From Emticicia aquatica (GTDB lineage: Bacteria; Bacteroidota; Bacteroidia; Cytophagales; Spirosomataceae), in contig NZ_CAKLPY010000002.1 of assembly GCF_923079645.1 (NCBI RefSeq), positions 248,001 through 312,000 of the forward strand: a stretch of DNA of 64,000 bases, in the 5' to 3' direction. Positions 8,419-16,636 of the stretch are shown here, piece after piece. A program made the translations under genes and the position numbers. The notes under the pieces were generated by a model that saw only the letters and a list, made by a program, of their open reading frames with translations, was not told where the DNA came from and ran no database searches. The first letter of the stretch is position 1. Each line of letters opens with the position of its first letter.

Positions 8419-9501
8419 TTATTCGGCTTCATCTTCGATTACACCATCTTGGTCACCTGGTTTAGTGTCCATAAGTGCATCAGCATTAACTGCCACAGTA
8501 GCCTTTATTTTATCTTCTAATTCGGCCATTAATTCTGGATTATCTTTGAGCATATCACGTACACCATCACGGCCTTGACCTAATTTTGAAGTACCATAAG
8601 AGAACCAAGAACCCGATTTTTTTACAATTTCCAAATCAACTGCTAAATCGAGAATTTCACCCGCTTTCGACACACCTTGTCCGTAAAGAATATCAAATTC
8701 AACTACTTTAAATGGTGGAGCTAGTTTGTTTTTTACAACTTTCACTCGAGTACGATTACCTAAAATCTCATCGCCATCTTTGATAGCACCGATACGACGA
8801 ATATCAATTCTGATTGAAGCATAGAATTTTAGGGCATTTCCACCAGTTGTTGTTTCTGGACTACCAAACATTACTCCGATTTTATCACGTAATTGATTGA
8901 TAAAAATAACACAACAACCTGTTTTATTAATTGTACCTGTCAGTTTACGCATTGCTTGTGACATCATACGAGCTTGCAAACCCATTTTACTATCGCCCAT
9001 ATCGCCTTCCAATTCAGCTTTTGGCACAAGAGCCGCAACTGAGTCAACTACTACAATATCAACTGCACCCGAACTAATCAAATGTTCAGCAATTTCTAGG
9101 GCTTGCTCGCCATAATCGGGCTGTGAGATTAATAAGTTTTTAGTATCAATACCTAATTTTTCAGCATAAGTACGGTCAAATGCGTGTTCTGCGTCAATAA
9201 AAGCCGCAATACCACCTGCTTTCTGAGCTTCAGCAATTGCTTGCATTGCTAAAGTGGTTTTTCCTGAAGATTCAGGGCCATAAATTTCAACGATACGAGC
9301 TTTCGGAAACCCTCCAATACCTAGAGCAAGGTCAAGTCCAAGTGAGCCAGTAGAAATAGAAGGAACTTCCATTACTTTAGCATCACTCAAACGCATTACT
9401 GTACCTTTACCGTAAGTTTTATCCAATTTCTCCATTGTGGTTTGGAGACTTTTCAATTTGTTCGCTCTGTCGTCGCCTTTTGGTTCTTTTTCTGCTGCCA
9501 T
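8419..9501 (-). CDS. recA: Recombinase RecA
   Basis: A 360-residue RecA, the ATP-dependent strand-exchange protein of homologous recombination and SOS induction. Walker A is GPESSGKT at residues 75-82. Further marks are the [11 protein letters not shown] segment, the Walker B-like [12 protein letters not shown], loop L1 ([20 protein letters not shown]) and loop L2 ([27 protein letters not shown]). The C-terminus is acidic (GVIEDEAE), as is usual. The length fits the family. It stands alone with a terminator downstream; 290 AT-rich bases upstream separate it from a divergent gene. I could not identify a LexA-type operator by eye. Confidence 0.98.
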   Translation of the reverse strand: MAAEKEPKGDDRANKLKSLQTTMEKLDKTYGKGTVMRLSDAKVMEVPSISTGSLGLDLALGIGGFPKARIVEIYGPESSGKTTLAMQAIAEAQKAGGIAAFIDAEHAFDRTYAEKLGIDTKNLLISQPDYGEQALEIAEHLISSGAVDIVVVDSVAALVPKAELEGDMGDSKMGLQARMMSQAMRKLTGTINKTGCCVIFINQLRDKIGVMFGSPETTTGGNALKFYASIRIDIRRIGAIKDGDEILGNRTRVKVVKNKLAPPFKVVEFDILYGQGVSKAGEILDLAVDLEIVKKSGSWFSYGTSKLGQGRDGVRDMLKDNPELMAELEDKIKATVAVNADALMDTKPGDQDGVIEDEAE

Positions 9502-9791
9502 TTTATTTTTAAAATTGAATTTTAATGATATTAACGCAAACTACTATTTTTTAGATAATTTTTACTTATATTTCAAATGAAGTTCGTTTTTTAGAGTAAA
9601 AAAAACAACTTATTGCCTTTTAAATTATAAAAAAAGTACAATTGATTTTCAATAAAAATTATTACTTTTTTTTCTGCTTTTTAAATGCTTTATCAATTTC
9701 ACTTTTTACCTTATATGCTCATTTGAACGATACAAAGGTAATACAAATATTTAATACAATGCACAATATTTTTTACAAAAGGTTTTTTTTA
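9502..9791. other. AT-rich intergenic region between recA and a divergent outer-membrane protein gene
   Basis: About 290 bases, very AT-rich with long T and A runs. It must hold the promoters of recA (minus) and the gene at 9792 (plus), but I find no well-formed TTTG / TAnnTTTG pair, hairpin or repeat. An ORF-extending TTG at 9642 falls inside it and is not credible as a start. Confidence 0.4.
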
Positions 9792-10880
9792 ATGATGAAT
9801 GGTTTTTTAAAATGCATATTTTTTTGTATGATTTTTTTTCTACAAATAATAAATAAAATATACGCCCAAGTAGATAATAAAAGCATAGAAAACAACCATT
9901 CATTTAATGATACCAATATTAGAAAAATACAATTCAAGTTTAATTCGTTGGTTTATGTAAAAAATAATGAATATTTCAATGAAATAGCAGATGGATATAC
10001 ACTAATTGGGTATTATTTGAACCCTAAAATGAGTATTCGACTTCACGAAAAAGTACAAATAGATGCAGGTGTATTCTTGAGAAAAGAATATGGTCGAAAT
10101 GGATTAAAAGAAATCGAGCCGACCTTTACGGTTCAAATCAAACAAAAGGATTGGCGATTTTTGTTTGGTAATATTGAAGGAAACCTTAGCCACCGAATGA
10201 TTGAACCACTTTTAAGCTTTGAACGTGTACTTAGTAAACCGTTAGAGCATGGTTTTCAAGCAAAATACCAGAAACAGGAAGCATTCTTTGACGGCTGGCT
10301 CGATTGGCAACAAACTACAATTGCTGGCCAAACTAATCAAGAAAAGATTTGGGCGGGAATGTCTTATTACAGCAAAGCGGTTGAGCTAAAAGGTATCAAA
10401 TTCCAAGCAATTGCTCAAGCCAGTATTTATCATAGTGGCGGACAAAATATTCAAAATATTCAACCCGTTCGAACAATGATTAATCCAACTTTGGGATTAC
10501 GTATTAAGAAAGAATTTAACCAAAATCAAGCTTTCACATTAGATAATTATTATGTTGGATATTTTGAATCGCCACTGCAAGGAACGGCTTATTATTTGAA
10601 TACATTTTGGCAAAATCCAAAATATCAAATTGGCTTTAGTTATTGGGGAGGACACTATTTTAATGCCCCTTTCGGGAATGATTTAATGCAATCGACGTCA
10701 AGAAAATTTAATAATGAAAGTCATTACGAAGAAAGTCGCAATGTACTGATAACAAGGATTGTACGTGATTGGAAAGTATCAAGCAAAGTTGTTGTTTCAC
10801 TAAGAATTGAGCCTTATTACGACTTCAAAAATCGAATTATGGAACATTCAGAAGGACTTTACTTAAAGTGTAATTTATAA
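9792..10880 (+). CDS. Outer-membrane-type protein of unknown function
   Basis: The product has 362 residues from the ATG at 9792, chosen because MMNGFLKCIFFCMIFFLQIINKIYAQ-type residues form a good signal peptide ending at AQ. ATG 9759 and TTG 9642 are in frame but add nothing signal-like. The mature protein is rich in aromatic residues and short alternating strands (for example KQKDWRFLFGNIEG, GYFESPLQGTAYYL, YQIGFSYWGGHYF), typical of a beta-barrel. I do not recognise the family. Cys and catalytic motifs are absent from the mature part. It sits alone, divergent from recA, with a weak hairpin after its stop. Confidence 0.68.
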   Translation: MMNGFLKCIFFCMIFFLQIINKIYAQVDNKSIENNHSFNDTNIRKIQFKFNSLVYVKNNEYFNEIADGYTLIGYYLNPKMSIRLHEKVQIDAGVFLRKEYGRNGLKEIEPTFTVQIKQKDWRFLFGNIEGNLSHRMIEPLLSFERVLSKPLEHGFQAKYQKQEAFFDGWLDWQQTTIAGQTNQEKIWAGMSYYSKAVELKGIKFQAIAQASIYHSGGQNIQNIQPVRTMINPTLGLRIKKEFNQNQAFTLDNYYVGYFESPLQGTAYYLNTFWQNPKYQIGFSYWGGHYFNAPFGNDLMQSTSRKFNNESHYEESRNVLITRIVRDWKVSSKVVVSLRIEPYYDFKNRIMEHSEGLYLKCNL

Positions 10881-10882
10881 GA

Positions 10883-10912
10883 AAACCACAGACAAAAGCC
10901 CGTGGTTTCTTC
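10883..10912 (+). terminator. Weak hairpin after the outer-membrane protein gene
   Basis: A 7-bp stem (AAACCAC at 10883-10889 with GTGGTTT at 10902-10908) and a 12-nt loop lie just after the stop codon. The T-tract is short and interrupted, so termination is probable but not certain. Confidence 0.5.
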
Positions 10913-10942
10913 ATTTCTCAATAGCGATGTAAAAATCATTTA

Positions 10943-11710
10943 TTAAAATCTAGCTTGCAATTTATTGGTAAATGAAAGCAGATTTTCGTAGTCAATTTCG
11001 TCAAAAGTTAAATCATCTGGCACTTTATCTTCTGCACTATGATTCACGATTAAATTATAATATTTAAAACTATTTACAGGAACAGATAAACGATACACAA
11101 CTCCATGTTCAAAAGTATTATCTTCAATTTTCCAGATAGCAAGTTTGGTTTTTTGGTCAAGAATTTTGACTGTAAACTTACTTCCCTGAAAACAATCAAT
11201 AATGATTGAATTTTGGAATTTTTTAACAGATTTAATAAAGTATGTTTTGGGGCCTTCACCTTTGCTGACAATAATAGTAGAGTCAGTCAGATGATAGTAA
11301 TAATGCCCTTTCAGTGTTTTCGGACAAAAAACATAGGTATTACCGTTCAGTTTTTGAGCCTCAAACCACTTTTTAGGAATTGAATTATAAAGTGTATCAT
11401 CTTTAAAAGACCATAATTCTTTTAATTTTTTGGATGCTTTAAAATCTCGGCAAGCACGAAAAATAAGTGATTGGTGATAATCATCAAATTCGGTTCTTTC
11501 ATCAAGATTTCTCGCAAAAACCGAATTTTGTGTAGTATCAATAAAAATACCGTATCGTTTCTTGATAACCTTATCAGGATTATCTGGTCGAATGGTAATG
11601 GTTTCATTATAAAAACTTCGGTAGATTGATTCTGAAAGTTTGCTTTCTGTCTGAGCAAAAGTTGAAGTAATCGAAAACCAAAGTATTAGGCATGTAACGA
11701 TTTGTTTCAT
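10943..11710 (-). CDS. Secreted protein of unknown function
   Basis: The product has 255 residues. The ATG at 11710 gives a clean signal peptide (MKQIVTCLILWFSITSTFAQ); the longer in-frame start at 11755 adds a hydrophobic but non-signal-like leader. The mature part is a mix of charged and beta-prone residues (KKRYGIFIDTTQNSVFAR, HYYYHLTDSTIIVSKG, YFIKSVKKFQNSIIIDCF) without a motif I recognise. It could be a periplasmic or surface protein of the general type often annotated as hypothetical in Bacteroidota. No operon partner is evident: the neighbours are convergent on one side and separated by a strong hairpin on the other. Confidence 0.7.
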   Translation of the reverse strand: MKQIVTCLILWFSITSTFAQTESKLSESIYRSFYNETITIRPDNPDKVIKKRYGIFIDTTQNSVFARNLDERTEFDDYHQSLIFRACRDFKASKKLKELWSFKDDTLYNSIPKKWFEAQKLNGNTYVFCPKTLKGHYYYHLTDSTIIVSKGEGPKTYFIKSVKKFQNSIIIDCFQGSKFTVKILDQKTKLAIWKIEDNTFEHGVVYRLSVPVNSFKYYNLIVNHSAEDKVPDDLTFDEIDYENLLSFTNKLQARF

Positions 11711-11913
11711 AAAGGCACGAAGGACTAATTCCGTAATTATTATTAAACGGAGCAAAAATCATGCTAAAAGAATGAATGACACCTACTACTTATTTTCGAC
11801 ATCTAACTTACTTACAATCAATAACTTATAAATCAAAAAACGCCTAAAAAATGGCAAATACAAATTTAGGAACGATTTTTGATAGCATATATTTACGGTA
11901 AAAAAGTATTCTT

Positions 11914-11969
11914 AAAAAGAGCGTGTCACTCATTTTTAAATTTATAAAAATGGGTGACACGCTCTTTTT
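11914..11969 (-). terminator. Long hairpin downstream of crtZ
   Basis: A 25-bp stem with a single wobble/mismatch (arms 11914-11938 and 11945-11969, core GAGCGTGTCA) and a 6-nt loop is flanked by A- and T-runs. It lies 17 bp past the crtZ stop in the minus direction, so it is a strong terminator for crtZ. The core is shared with the hairpin at 48526. Confidence 0.85.
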
Positions 11970-11985
11970 ATTTCTTTATAATATT

Positions 11986-12438
11986 TCAGTCTCTTTGTTT
12001 TGGTTCATATTTTTCGGGAGCGTACAAGAAACCAAAAGCCTCTGCCCCATCTTTGGTATGCACTTTATGGTGAATATAATGGGCGTGCATGATGCGTTTC
12101 ATGTATTTACTTTTTGCCACAAATTTTATCTTTACTCGACGATGAACAATGATGTCATGAAAGACAAAATAAGCAACTCCATAACACGTAACTCCAGCAC
12201 CAAACCAAGTTAAATACCAAAAGTCGGGATTAATATTTCCGTAAATAATTGTCGAAGAAGCTACAATACTAAAAACGATGGCGTAATAATCATTTTTCTC
12301 GAAAAATCCTTTGTGATGATTATGGTGATCGGCGTGCCATGCCCAGCCAAAACCGTGCATGATATATTTATGAGAAAACCAAGCCATGAATTCCATAAAT
12401 GCAAATGTGACAATTACGATTAAAAACTTTAGAATCAT
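11986..12438 (-). CDS. crtZ: Beta-carotene hydroxylase CrtZ-type (fatty acid hydroxylase superfamily)
   Basis: A 150-residue di-iron membrane hydroxylase that adds 3-hydroxyl groups to beta-ionone rings, converting beta-carotene to zeaxanthin. The iron-binding His clusters are visible: HKYIMH (residues 23-28), HADHHNHH (35-42), HDIIVH and HAHYIHH. Hydrophobic segments lie at about residues 3-20, 52-68 and 76-95. The length is typical for bacterial CrtZ. Zeaxanthin-type pigments are common in yellow or orange Cytophagales. No other carotenoid gene lies in the window, so the pathway must be elsewhere. It stands alone with a terminator after it. Confidence 0.92.
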   Translation of the reverse strand: MILKFLIVIVTFAFMEFMAWFSHKYIMHGFGWAWHADHHNHHKGFFEKNDYYAIVFSIVASSTIIYGNINPDFWYLTWFGAGVTCYGVAYFVFHDIIVHRRVKIKFVAKSKYMKRIMHAHYIHHKVHTKDGAEAFGFLYAPEKYEPKQRD

Positions 12439-12532
12439 GATGGAAATAAAATTTGATTGATTTTAATAATATTAACACAAAATTACAAATGATTGTTTGA
12501 GTTGAAGGATGATTTTGCAGAGATTTTCAAAT

Positions 12533-12566
12533 AAAAATCCCTATTTGATAACAAATAGGGATTTTT
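12533..12566 (-). terminator. Terminator after the DUF2490 gene
   Basis: A perfect 15-bp stem (arms 12533-12547 and 12552-12566, core AATCCCTATTTG) and a 4-nt loop lie 24 bp beyond the DUF2490 stop on the minus strand. This probably marks the end of the transcription unit that starts at dabA. Confidence 0.88.
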
Positions 12567-12589
12567 GAAATATTCTATAATAGTGATTT

Positions 12590-13390
12590 TTATTTTTTTG
12601 CAAACGAAAAATTGGTCAAATAAGAAATCCTAATAGTTGGATTACTTTCTTCAATTGTATCAGAGAAATTCCAAATATTTTGGTGAATGTAACATAATTG
12701 TATTTGATTATGTGGATCAATCACATATCCCAAACCAGCAATGATTCGATTTTGGTTCATAAATGTTTTTCCAACATTATTCTTAGTAGCATCAGTTCCT
12801 AGAACGCCAATGTTCATGAATGCTTCATCACCAATGATTCCAAGAAGTTTTGGTTTGTTGTCAATCTTCACAAGTGGATAAGTTGCCAAAACCATGTAAC
12901 GTAGACGGTCACGGAATTTATGGTCAGTAATGGCATAGTCTGCTTGATTAGTCGGAGTTGCCACGGTACTACTTGCTACTCCTACAAAACGAAACTCATT
13001 ACGCAAACGATTAGTCAATTTTAAATCTCCTAATTGATGGCTGAGTGTACCTTGCAACCAAACATGGTCTTCAGGAATTGGACGCTTGTTAATAGCAGGA
13101 CTACCATACACATAAGTATTATAGTGACTATACCCAATACTTCCTAGAAAATGCTTCGTAAGTTGATAATCAAACGATGGACGAACAAAATATTGTTGTT
13201 TTTCACTAAAACCATTTGCAAAACGCATTGTAGCTTCAAAGGTAAAAGACAACTTTTTGGTCAGCATATTTTTACCCACATAATGTAACCAAATATCGTT
13301 GTTCTGACTTTTAGTTTGAGCTTGTGTTTGTAAACTAAAAATGCTTATCAACAATAAGGAAACTATGACTTTATTTTTGAAATTTTTCAT
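12590..13390 (-). CDS. DUF2490 family outer-membrane protein
   Basis: The product has 266 residues from the ATG at 13390, which gives a signal peptide (KVIVSLLLISIFSLQTQAQ); the longer start at 13447 is unlikely. The mature part has the DUF2490 look: NDIWLHYVGKNMLTKKLSF near the N-terminus, then repeated amphipathic strands (QYFVRPSFDYQLTKHFL, LRNEFRFVG, RDRLRYMVLATYPL, AGLGYVIDPHNQIQLCYIH) ending in a Phe-rich strand. DUF2490 proteins are predicted outer-membrane barrels of unknown role. Gene order and orientation place it at the 3' end of the dab-sulP-porin group, with its own terminator. Confidence 0.82.
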   Translation of the reverse strand: MKNFKNKVIVSLLLISIFSLQTQAQTKSQNNDIWLHYVGKNMLTKKLSFTFEATMRFANGFSEKQQYFVRPSFDYQLTKHFLGSIGYSHYNTYVYGSPAINKRPIPEDHVWLQGTLSHQLGDLKLTNRLRNEFRFVGVASSTVATPTNQADYAITDHKFRDRLRYMVLATYPLVKIDNKPKLLGIIGDEAFMNIGVLGTDATKNNVGKTFMNQNRIIAGLGYVIDPHNQIQLCYIHQNIWNFSDTIEESNPTIRISYLTNFSFAKK

Positions 13391-13505
13391 CGCTTTAGTT
13401 ATTAAAAATGAATATTGAGAAATAAAAGACAATGGACTTTTAATCAACTGATAATCAGCAAATTAAGAACACATCAATTCTAAAAAATTAATAAAATGCT
13501 TGAAG

Positions 13506-13542
13506 GCACATTTGTTATAACACATTTGAATTTCAAATGTGC
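13506..13542 (-). other. Direct repeat plus inverted copy (mutually exclusive hairpins) between porin and DUF2490 genes
   Basis: CACATTTG occurs at 13507-13514 and again at 13521-13528, and its complement CAAATGTG at 13534-13541. The start-to-start spacing is 14 and 13 bp. The inverted copy can pair with either direct copy but not both, giving two alternative hairpins upstream of the DUF2490 gene. Confidence 0.55.
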
Positions 13543-13582
13543 AAGGCAGTTATCGCTTAAAAATTAAGTATATTTAGTGAAT

Positions 13583-14881
13583 TTAAAATTCGGCATGAGC
13601 TCTCAAACTAAAAACACTGACTGGTCCTCTATCTTTATTATAAGCTGGATTTACGACAAACTGATAATTGGGCGAGACCCAAAAATGACGGTCATGTAAA
13701 TGAATATTATAATAAGATTCAACTATTTTTTCTAACCCATAATTGAGTTTACCATCCCCTACGATGAACCCGTAGCCTCCACTTCCTAAATAATCACGAT
13801 GTTCGTTAGAAAGTCCGTTGGCAACAAGAGCTAGCCCAAAAGTATCATTTGGTCTTTTCCATTTCGTGCCGTTGTTTGAAAAACCTATACTAATAGAACG
13901 GTCAATTTCGGTAAATGCCCAAGTTTCATTCTTTCCATCATTCCAACTTGCTCTAAAGAATATTCCTGCATTATCCGTAATTTTTTGTTCAACATTCAGA
14001 CCAGTTCCAACTTTATTTCTGCCATTTATTCTCGTTTCGGTTACATCTTTATCGGTTCTTTTAATAGCTTCAGCATAATTTCCCATATAAGTTTTGGTAT
14101 AATAACCTAACAATCGCACAGTAGTTTCTTTACCTATTTCACCAAACTTCTTATTGACTTCAAAAGAATGAGAATAATTTTTGGCAAATTTGTAATTCAA
14201 ATCTGGTCCATTGGCTGTTGTTGGTACGGCAGTTGTACTAAATCTTATTCCTACCTTAGGGCTTCCATATTCTATTACATATCCTGAGGTATAACCTCGC
14301 ACATTTGCAGCGTAATCCCAAGCTCCATGACTCATCAAAGCCCAGTTCATAAATTGCGAACGAGGATCATGGCTATATGAATTTGAATCAAAAAAATCTG
14401 ACAAACAAAATTTCCCCAAAATAAACCTCAAATACTTTTTTGGATATTTGGTTGCCACTTGATTTATGCCATCATCTACTGTTTCAAAATCATTACTCAA
14501 TGCAATGGTTTGCTTCAAATAAAGTCTTGCTAAGTATATTTTTGGAGCGGCATCACCTATTCTAAATGCTTCACCGTTTGTAAAACCCGCTATTCCTTTT
14601 GCTCCACTCAGCCCACTACCTCCTGATAATTCGGCATTAAAATAAGCTTCAGCACCTTCCCAAAGTTTTACACCTGTAAAGAGAGTTGCAGTTATTGACG
14701 CTTGTGTTTCTTCAGCTGTTGTTAAACTGTTTGTGCCAGAATACGGAGCATTGATTTTAGGCTTTGTTTGAGAAACAACTGTTTGTTGAAAATGAAAAGT
14801 AATTGATTTTTGAGCATTGATTTCTAGCGAGAAAAAAAACAAAATTAATAACAATCGTGATTGCCTATTTTTTATTAACAT
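13583..14881 (-). CDS. Carbohydrate-type porin (OprB-like)
   Basis: The product has 432 residues from the ATG at 14881, which starts a signal peptide (LLLILFFFSLEINAQ). A longer in-frame start at 14923 is less likely. The mature protein begins SITFHFQQTVVSQ and contains LWEGAEAYFNAELSGGSGLSG, GKFCLSDFFDSNSYSHDPRSQFMNW and a terminal SVFSLRAHAEF with an aromatic end. These are hallmarks of the OprB/carbohydrate-selective porin family as found in Bacteroidota. Such porins pass small polar solutes across the outer membrane. It follows sulP by 129 bp in the same direction, so it may admit the anion or bicarbonate used by the uptake genes; that link is inference. Confidence 0.82.
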   Translation of the reverse strand: MLIKNRQSRLLLILFFFSLEINAQKSITFHFQQTVVSQTKPKINAPYSGTNSLTTAEETQASITATLFTGVKLWEGAEAYFNAELSGGSGLSGAKGIAGFTNGEAFRIGDAAPKIYLARLYLKQTIALSNDFETVDDGINQVATKYPKKYLRFILGKFCLSDFFDSNSYSHDPRSQFMNWALMSHGAWDYAANVRGYTSGYVIEYGSPKVGIRFSTTAVPTTANGPDLNYKFAKNYSHSFEVNKKFGEIGKETTVRLLGYYTKTYMGNYAEAIKRTDKDVTETRINGRNKVGTGLNVEQKITDNAGIFFRASWNDGKNETWAFTEIDRSISIGFSNNGTKWKRPNDTFGLALVANGLSNEHRDYLGSGGYGFIVGDGKLNYGLEKIVESYYNIHLHDRHFWVSPNYQFVVNPAYNKDRGPVSVFSLRAHAEF

Positions 14882-14957
14882 CTTTTTATTGCGAGAAATA
14901 TTTAAACAATAGCCACTTATCAACTTTATTGTTTTTACTCTATTAACTTCATAAATG

Positions 14958-14994
14958 AGTGATAACTACCATTGATTGTATAATAGTTACCACT
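14958..14994 (-). other. Intercistronic hairpin between sulP and the porin gene
   Basis: Arms AGTGATAACTA (14958-14968) and TAGTTACCACT (14984-14994) pair over 11 positions, with one G-U wobble in the minus-strand RNA. No T-run follows, so it is more likely an mRNA processing or stability element, or a leaky terminator, than a full stop. Confidence 0.5.
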
Positions 14995-15010
14995 TATTCT
15001 GAAGAATATT

Positions 15011-16594
15011 TTATTTCTTACGAGCAGCTAATTTATGTTTAGAAACTGGTTGATGAGCTTCTAATCCTATAATTGAAACATTACCGCCATTTTCTTTATA
15101 ATCGTGTTCGAAATGATGCAAATTTTCCATCACAGAATGGTCAATCAAGCTCGTATTTTTTAAGTCAATAATTACATTAAATCCAGGTGGAATCGCTTCT
15201 AATTTTGTTTTTATTCCTAGATAATTGGTAAAAATTGCGGCTTTATCAATTTCGATTAGATAAGTATCATCTGTGAATGAAACAATTACAGGGGCTTTGA
15301 ATAAAGCTGTAACAGATGCTCCATGATACAGGTGAATAAGGATTTTAAGCAACATTCCAGCTCCAATTCCGACCAATAAATCTTCAAATAGTGTAAAGAA
15401 AATGGTTACTAAAAAGATGGCTAATTGCTCTTTTCCGATTTTGAAAGTCTGAATAAATTCTCTTGGATGAGCCAATTTAATACCTACCGTAATTAACATT
15501 GCTGCAAGAGCTGTATTCGGAATCAACTCAATAAGATGTGAAGCCAATAAAACGAAAGCTAAGATAAAAAATCCGTGAAAGAAATTTGCCCAACGTGTTC
15601 TAGCACCATTATTAACGTTTGATGAACTACGAGCAACTTCCGAAATCATAGGCAAACCTCCTAAAATGGCAGCCAAAGTATTACCAATTCCAACAGCAAT
15701 TAGGTCTTTGTTAGCATCAGATTTGCGACGGAATGGGTCGAGCATATCAATTGCTTTAACGGTCAATAATGATTCTAATGTACCAACCAAAGCAAACATT
15801 ATAACATATTTAATAAATACGCCTGTTTGAGCAAAACCAGCAAAATTAACGTTTATTTTGACATTTTCAAGTAAATTTCCAATGTGAACTAAAGCATAGG
15901 CAGGTTCAGTTTTTTGAAAATCTAGCATTAATTCAGCAGGAATGGCAAATAATAAAACCATTAACGGTGCAGGAATCATTTTAATCGGATGATTAATAAA
16001 AGGCCAAATCAGCATAATTGTCAAACTTACTAAACCAACCAAAGTTGCTTTAGGGTCAAGATGAAGAATAAAATCAGGAATAGCCGCGAGTAATTCGATT
16101 GGCCCTTTTCCTTTAACCATTGCTGGTGCAACATCTAATAAAACTGGAATTTGTTTGGCAATAATAATTAAACCGATGGCTGCAAGCATTCCATGAATGG
16201 CCGAAAGTGGAAAAAAGTCGGCTAATTTTCCTAGTTTAAAAACGCCAAATAAAATCTGAACAATGCCAGCCACAACCATTGCACCAAGTGCTAAATGCCA
16301 TCCAATTTCGCCGCCACCAAATTCGCCAACGGCTCCAGCTACAATTACGATTAAACCTGCCGCAGGGCCTTTAATTGTTAAGCGTGAACCCATGAAAAAA
16401 CTTACAACAATACCGCCAATGATGGCAGTAATTAAACCCATTATAGGTGGAAATTCGGATGCTTTAGCAATACCTAAACTCAATGGTAATGCCAATAAAA
16501 ATACAATAAATCCAGAAATTGCATCCGTTGAAAAGTTTTCTTTTAACCCTTCAATACCGTCTTTTGGCAGTAATAACTTTGTTTTATGTTCCAT
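15011..16594 (-). CDS. SulP family anion transporter (candidate bicarbonate transporter)
   Basis: A 527-residue SulP/SLC26 permease with 10-14 predicted membrane segments and a C-terminal STAS domain from about residue 430 (TYLIEIDKAAIFTNY, then NVIIDLKNTSLIDHSVMENL). The N-terminal permease motif GFIVFLLALPLSLGIAKAS and the GPAAGL substrate-site segment are present. SulP proteins carry sulfate, bicarbonate or other anions; cyanobacterial BicA is the bicarbonate example. Its place directly after dabB, with a 42-bp gap, favours bicarbonate over sulfate, but sequence alone does not decide. Close spacing indicates one operon. Confidence 0.9.
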   Translation of the reverse strand: MEHKTKLLLPKDGIEGLKENFSTDAISGFIVFLLALPLSLGIAKASEFPPIMGLITAIIGGIVVSFFMGSRLTIKGPAAGLIVIVAGAVGEFGGGEIGWHLALGAMVVAGIVQILFGVFKLGKLADFFPLSAIHGMLAAIGLIIIAKQIPVLLDVAPAMVKGKGPIELLAAIPDFILHLDPKATLVGLVSLTIMLIWPFINHPIKMIPAPLMVLLFAIPAELMLDFQKTEPAYALVHIGNLLENVKINVNFAGFAQTGVFIKYVIMFALVGTLESLLTVKAIDMLDPFRRKSDANKDLIAVGIGNTLAAILGGLPMISEVARSSSNVNNGARTRWANFFHGFFILAFVLLASHLIELIPNTALAAMLITVGIKLAHPREFIQTFKIGKEQLAIFLVTIFFTLFEDLLVGIGAGMLLKILIHLYHGASVTALFKAPVIVSFTDDTYLIEIDKAAIFTNYLGIKTKLEAIPPGFNVIIDLKNTSLIDHSVMENLHHFEHDYKENGGNVSIIGLEAHQPVSKHKLAARKK

Positions 16595-16636
16595 TTCTTA
16601 ATTTTTTTAAATTTTGCTTAGAATGTATTGAACAAC

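Noticed and set aside
9642..9791. Longer start for the outer-membrane protein gene
   Set aside because: The TTG start adds residues from T-rich noncoding DNA; a clean signal peptide begins at 9792.
15011..16594. SulP as a sulfate permease
   Set aside because: Possible by family, but no sulfur-assimilation gene is near while dabA and dabB are adjacent, so bicarbonate is more likely.
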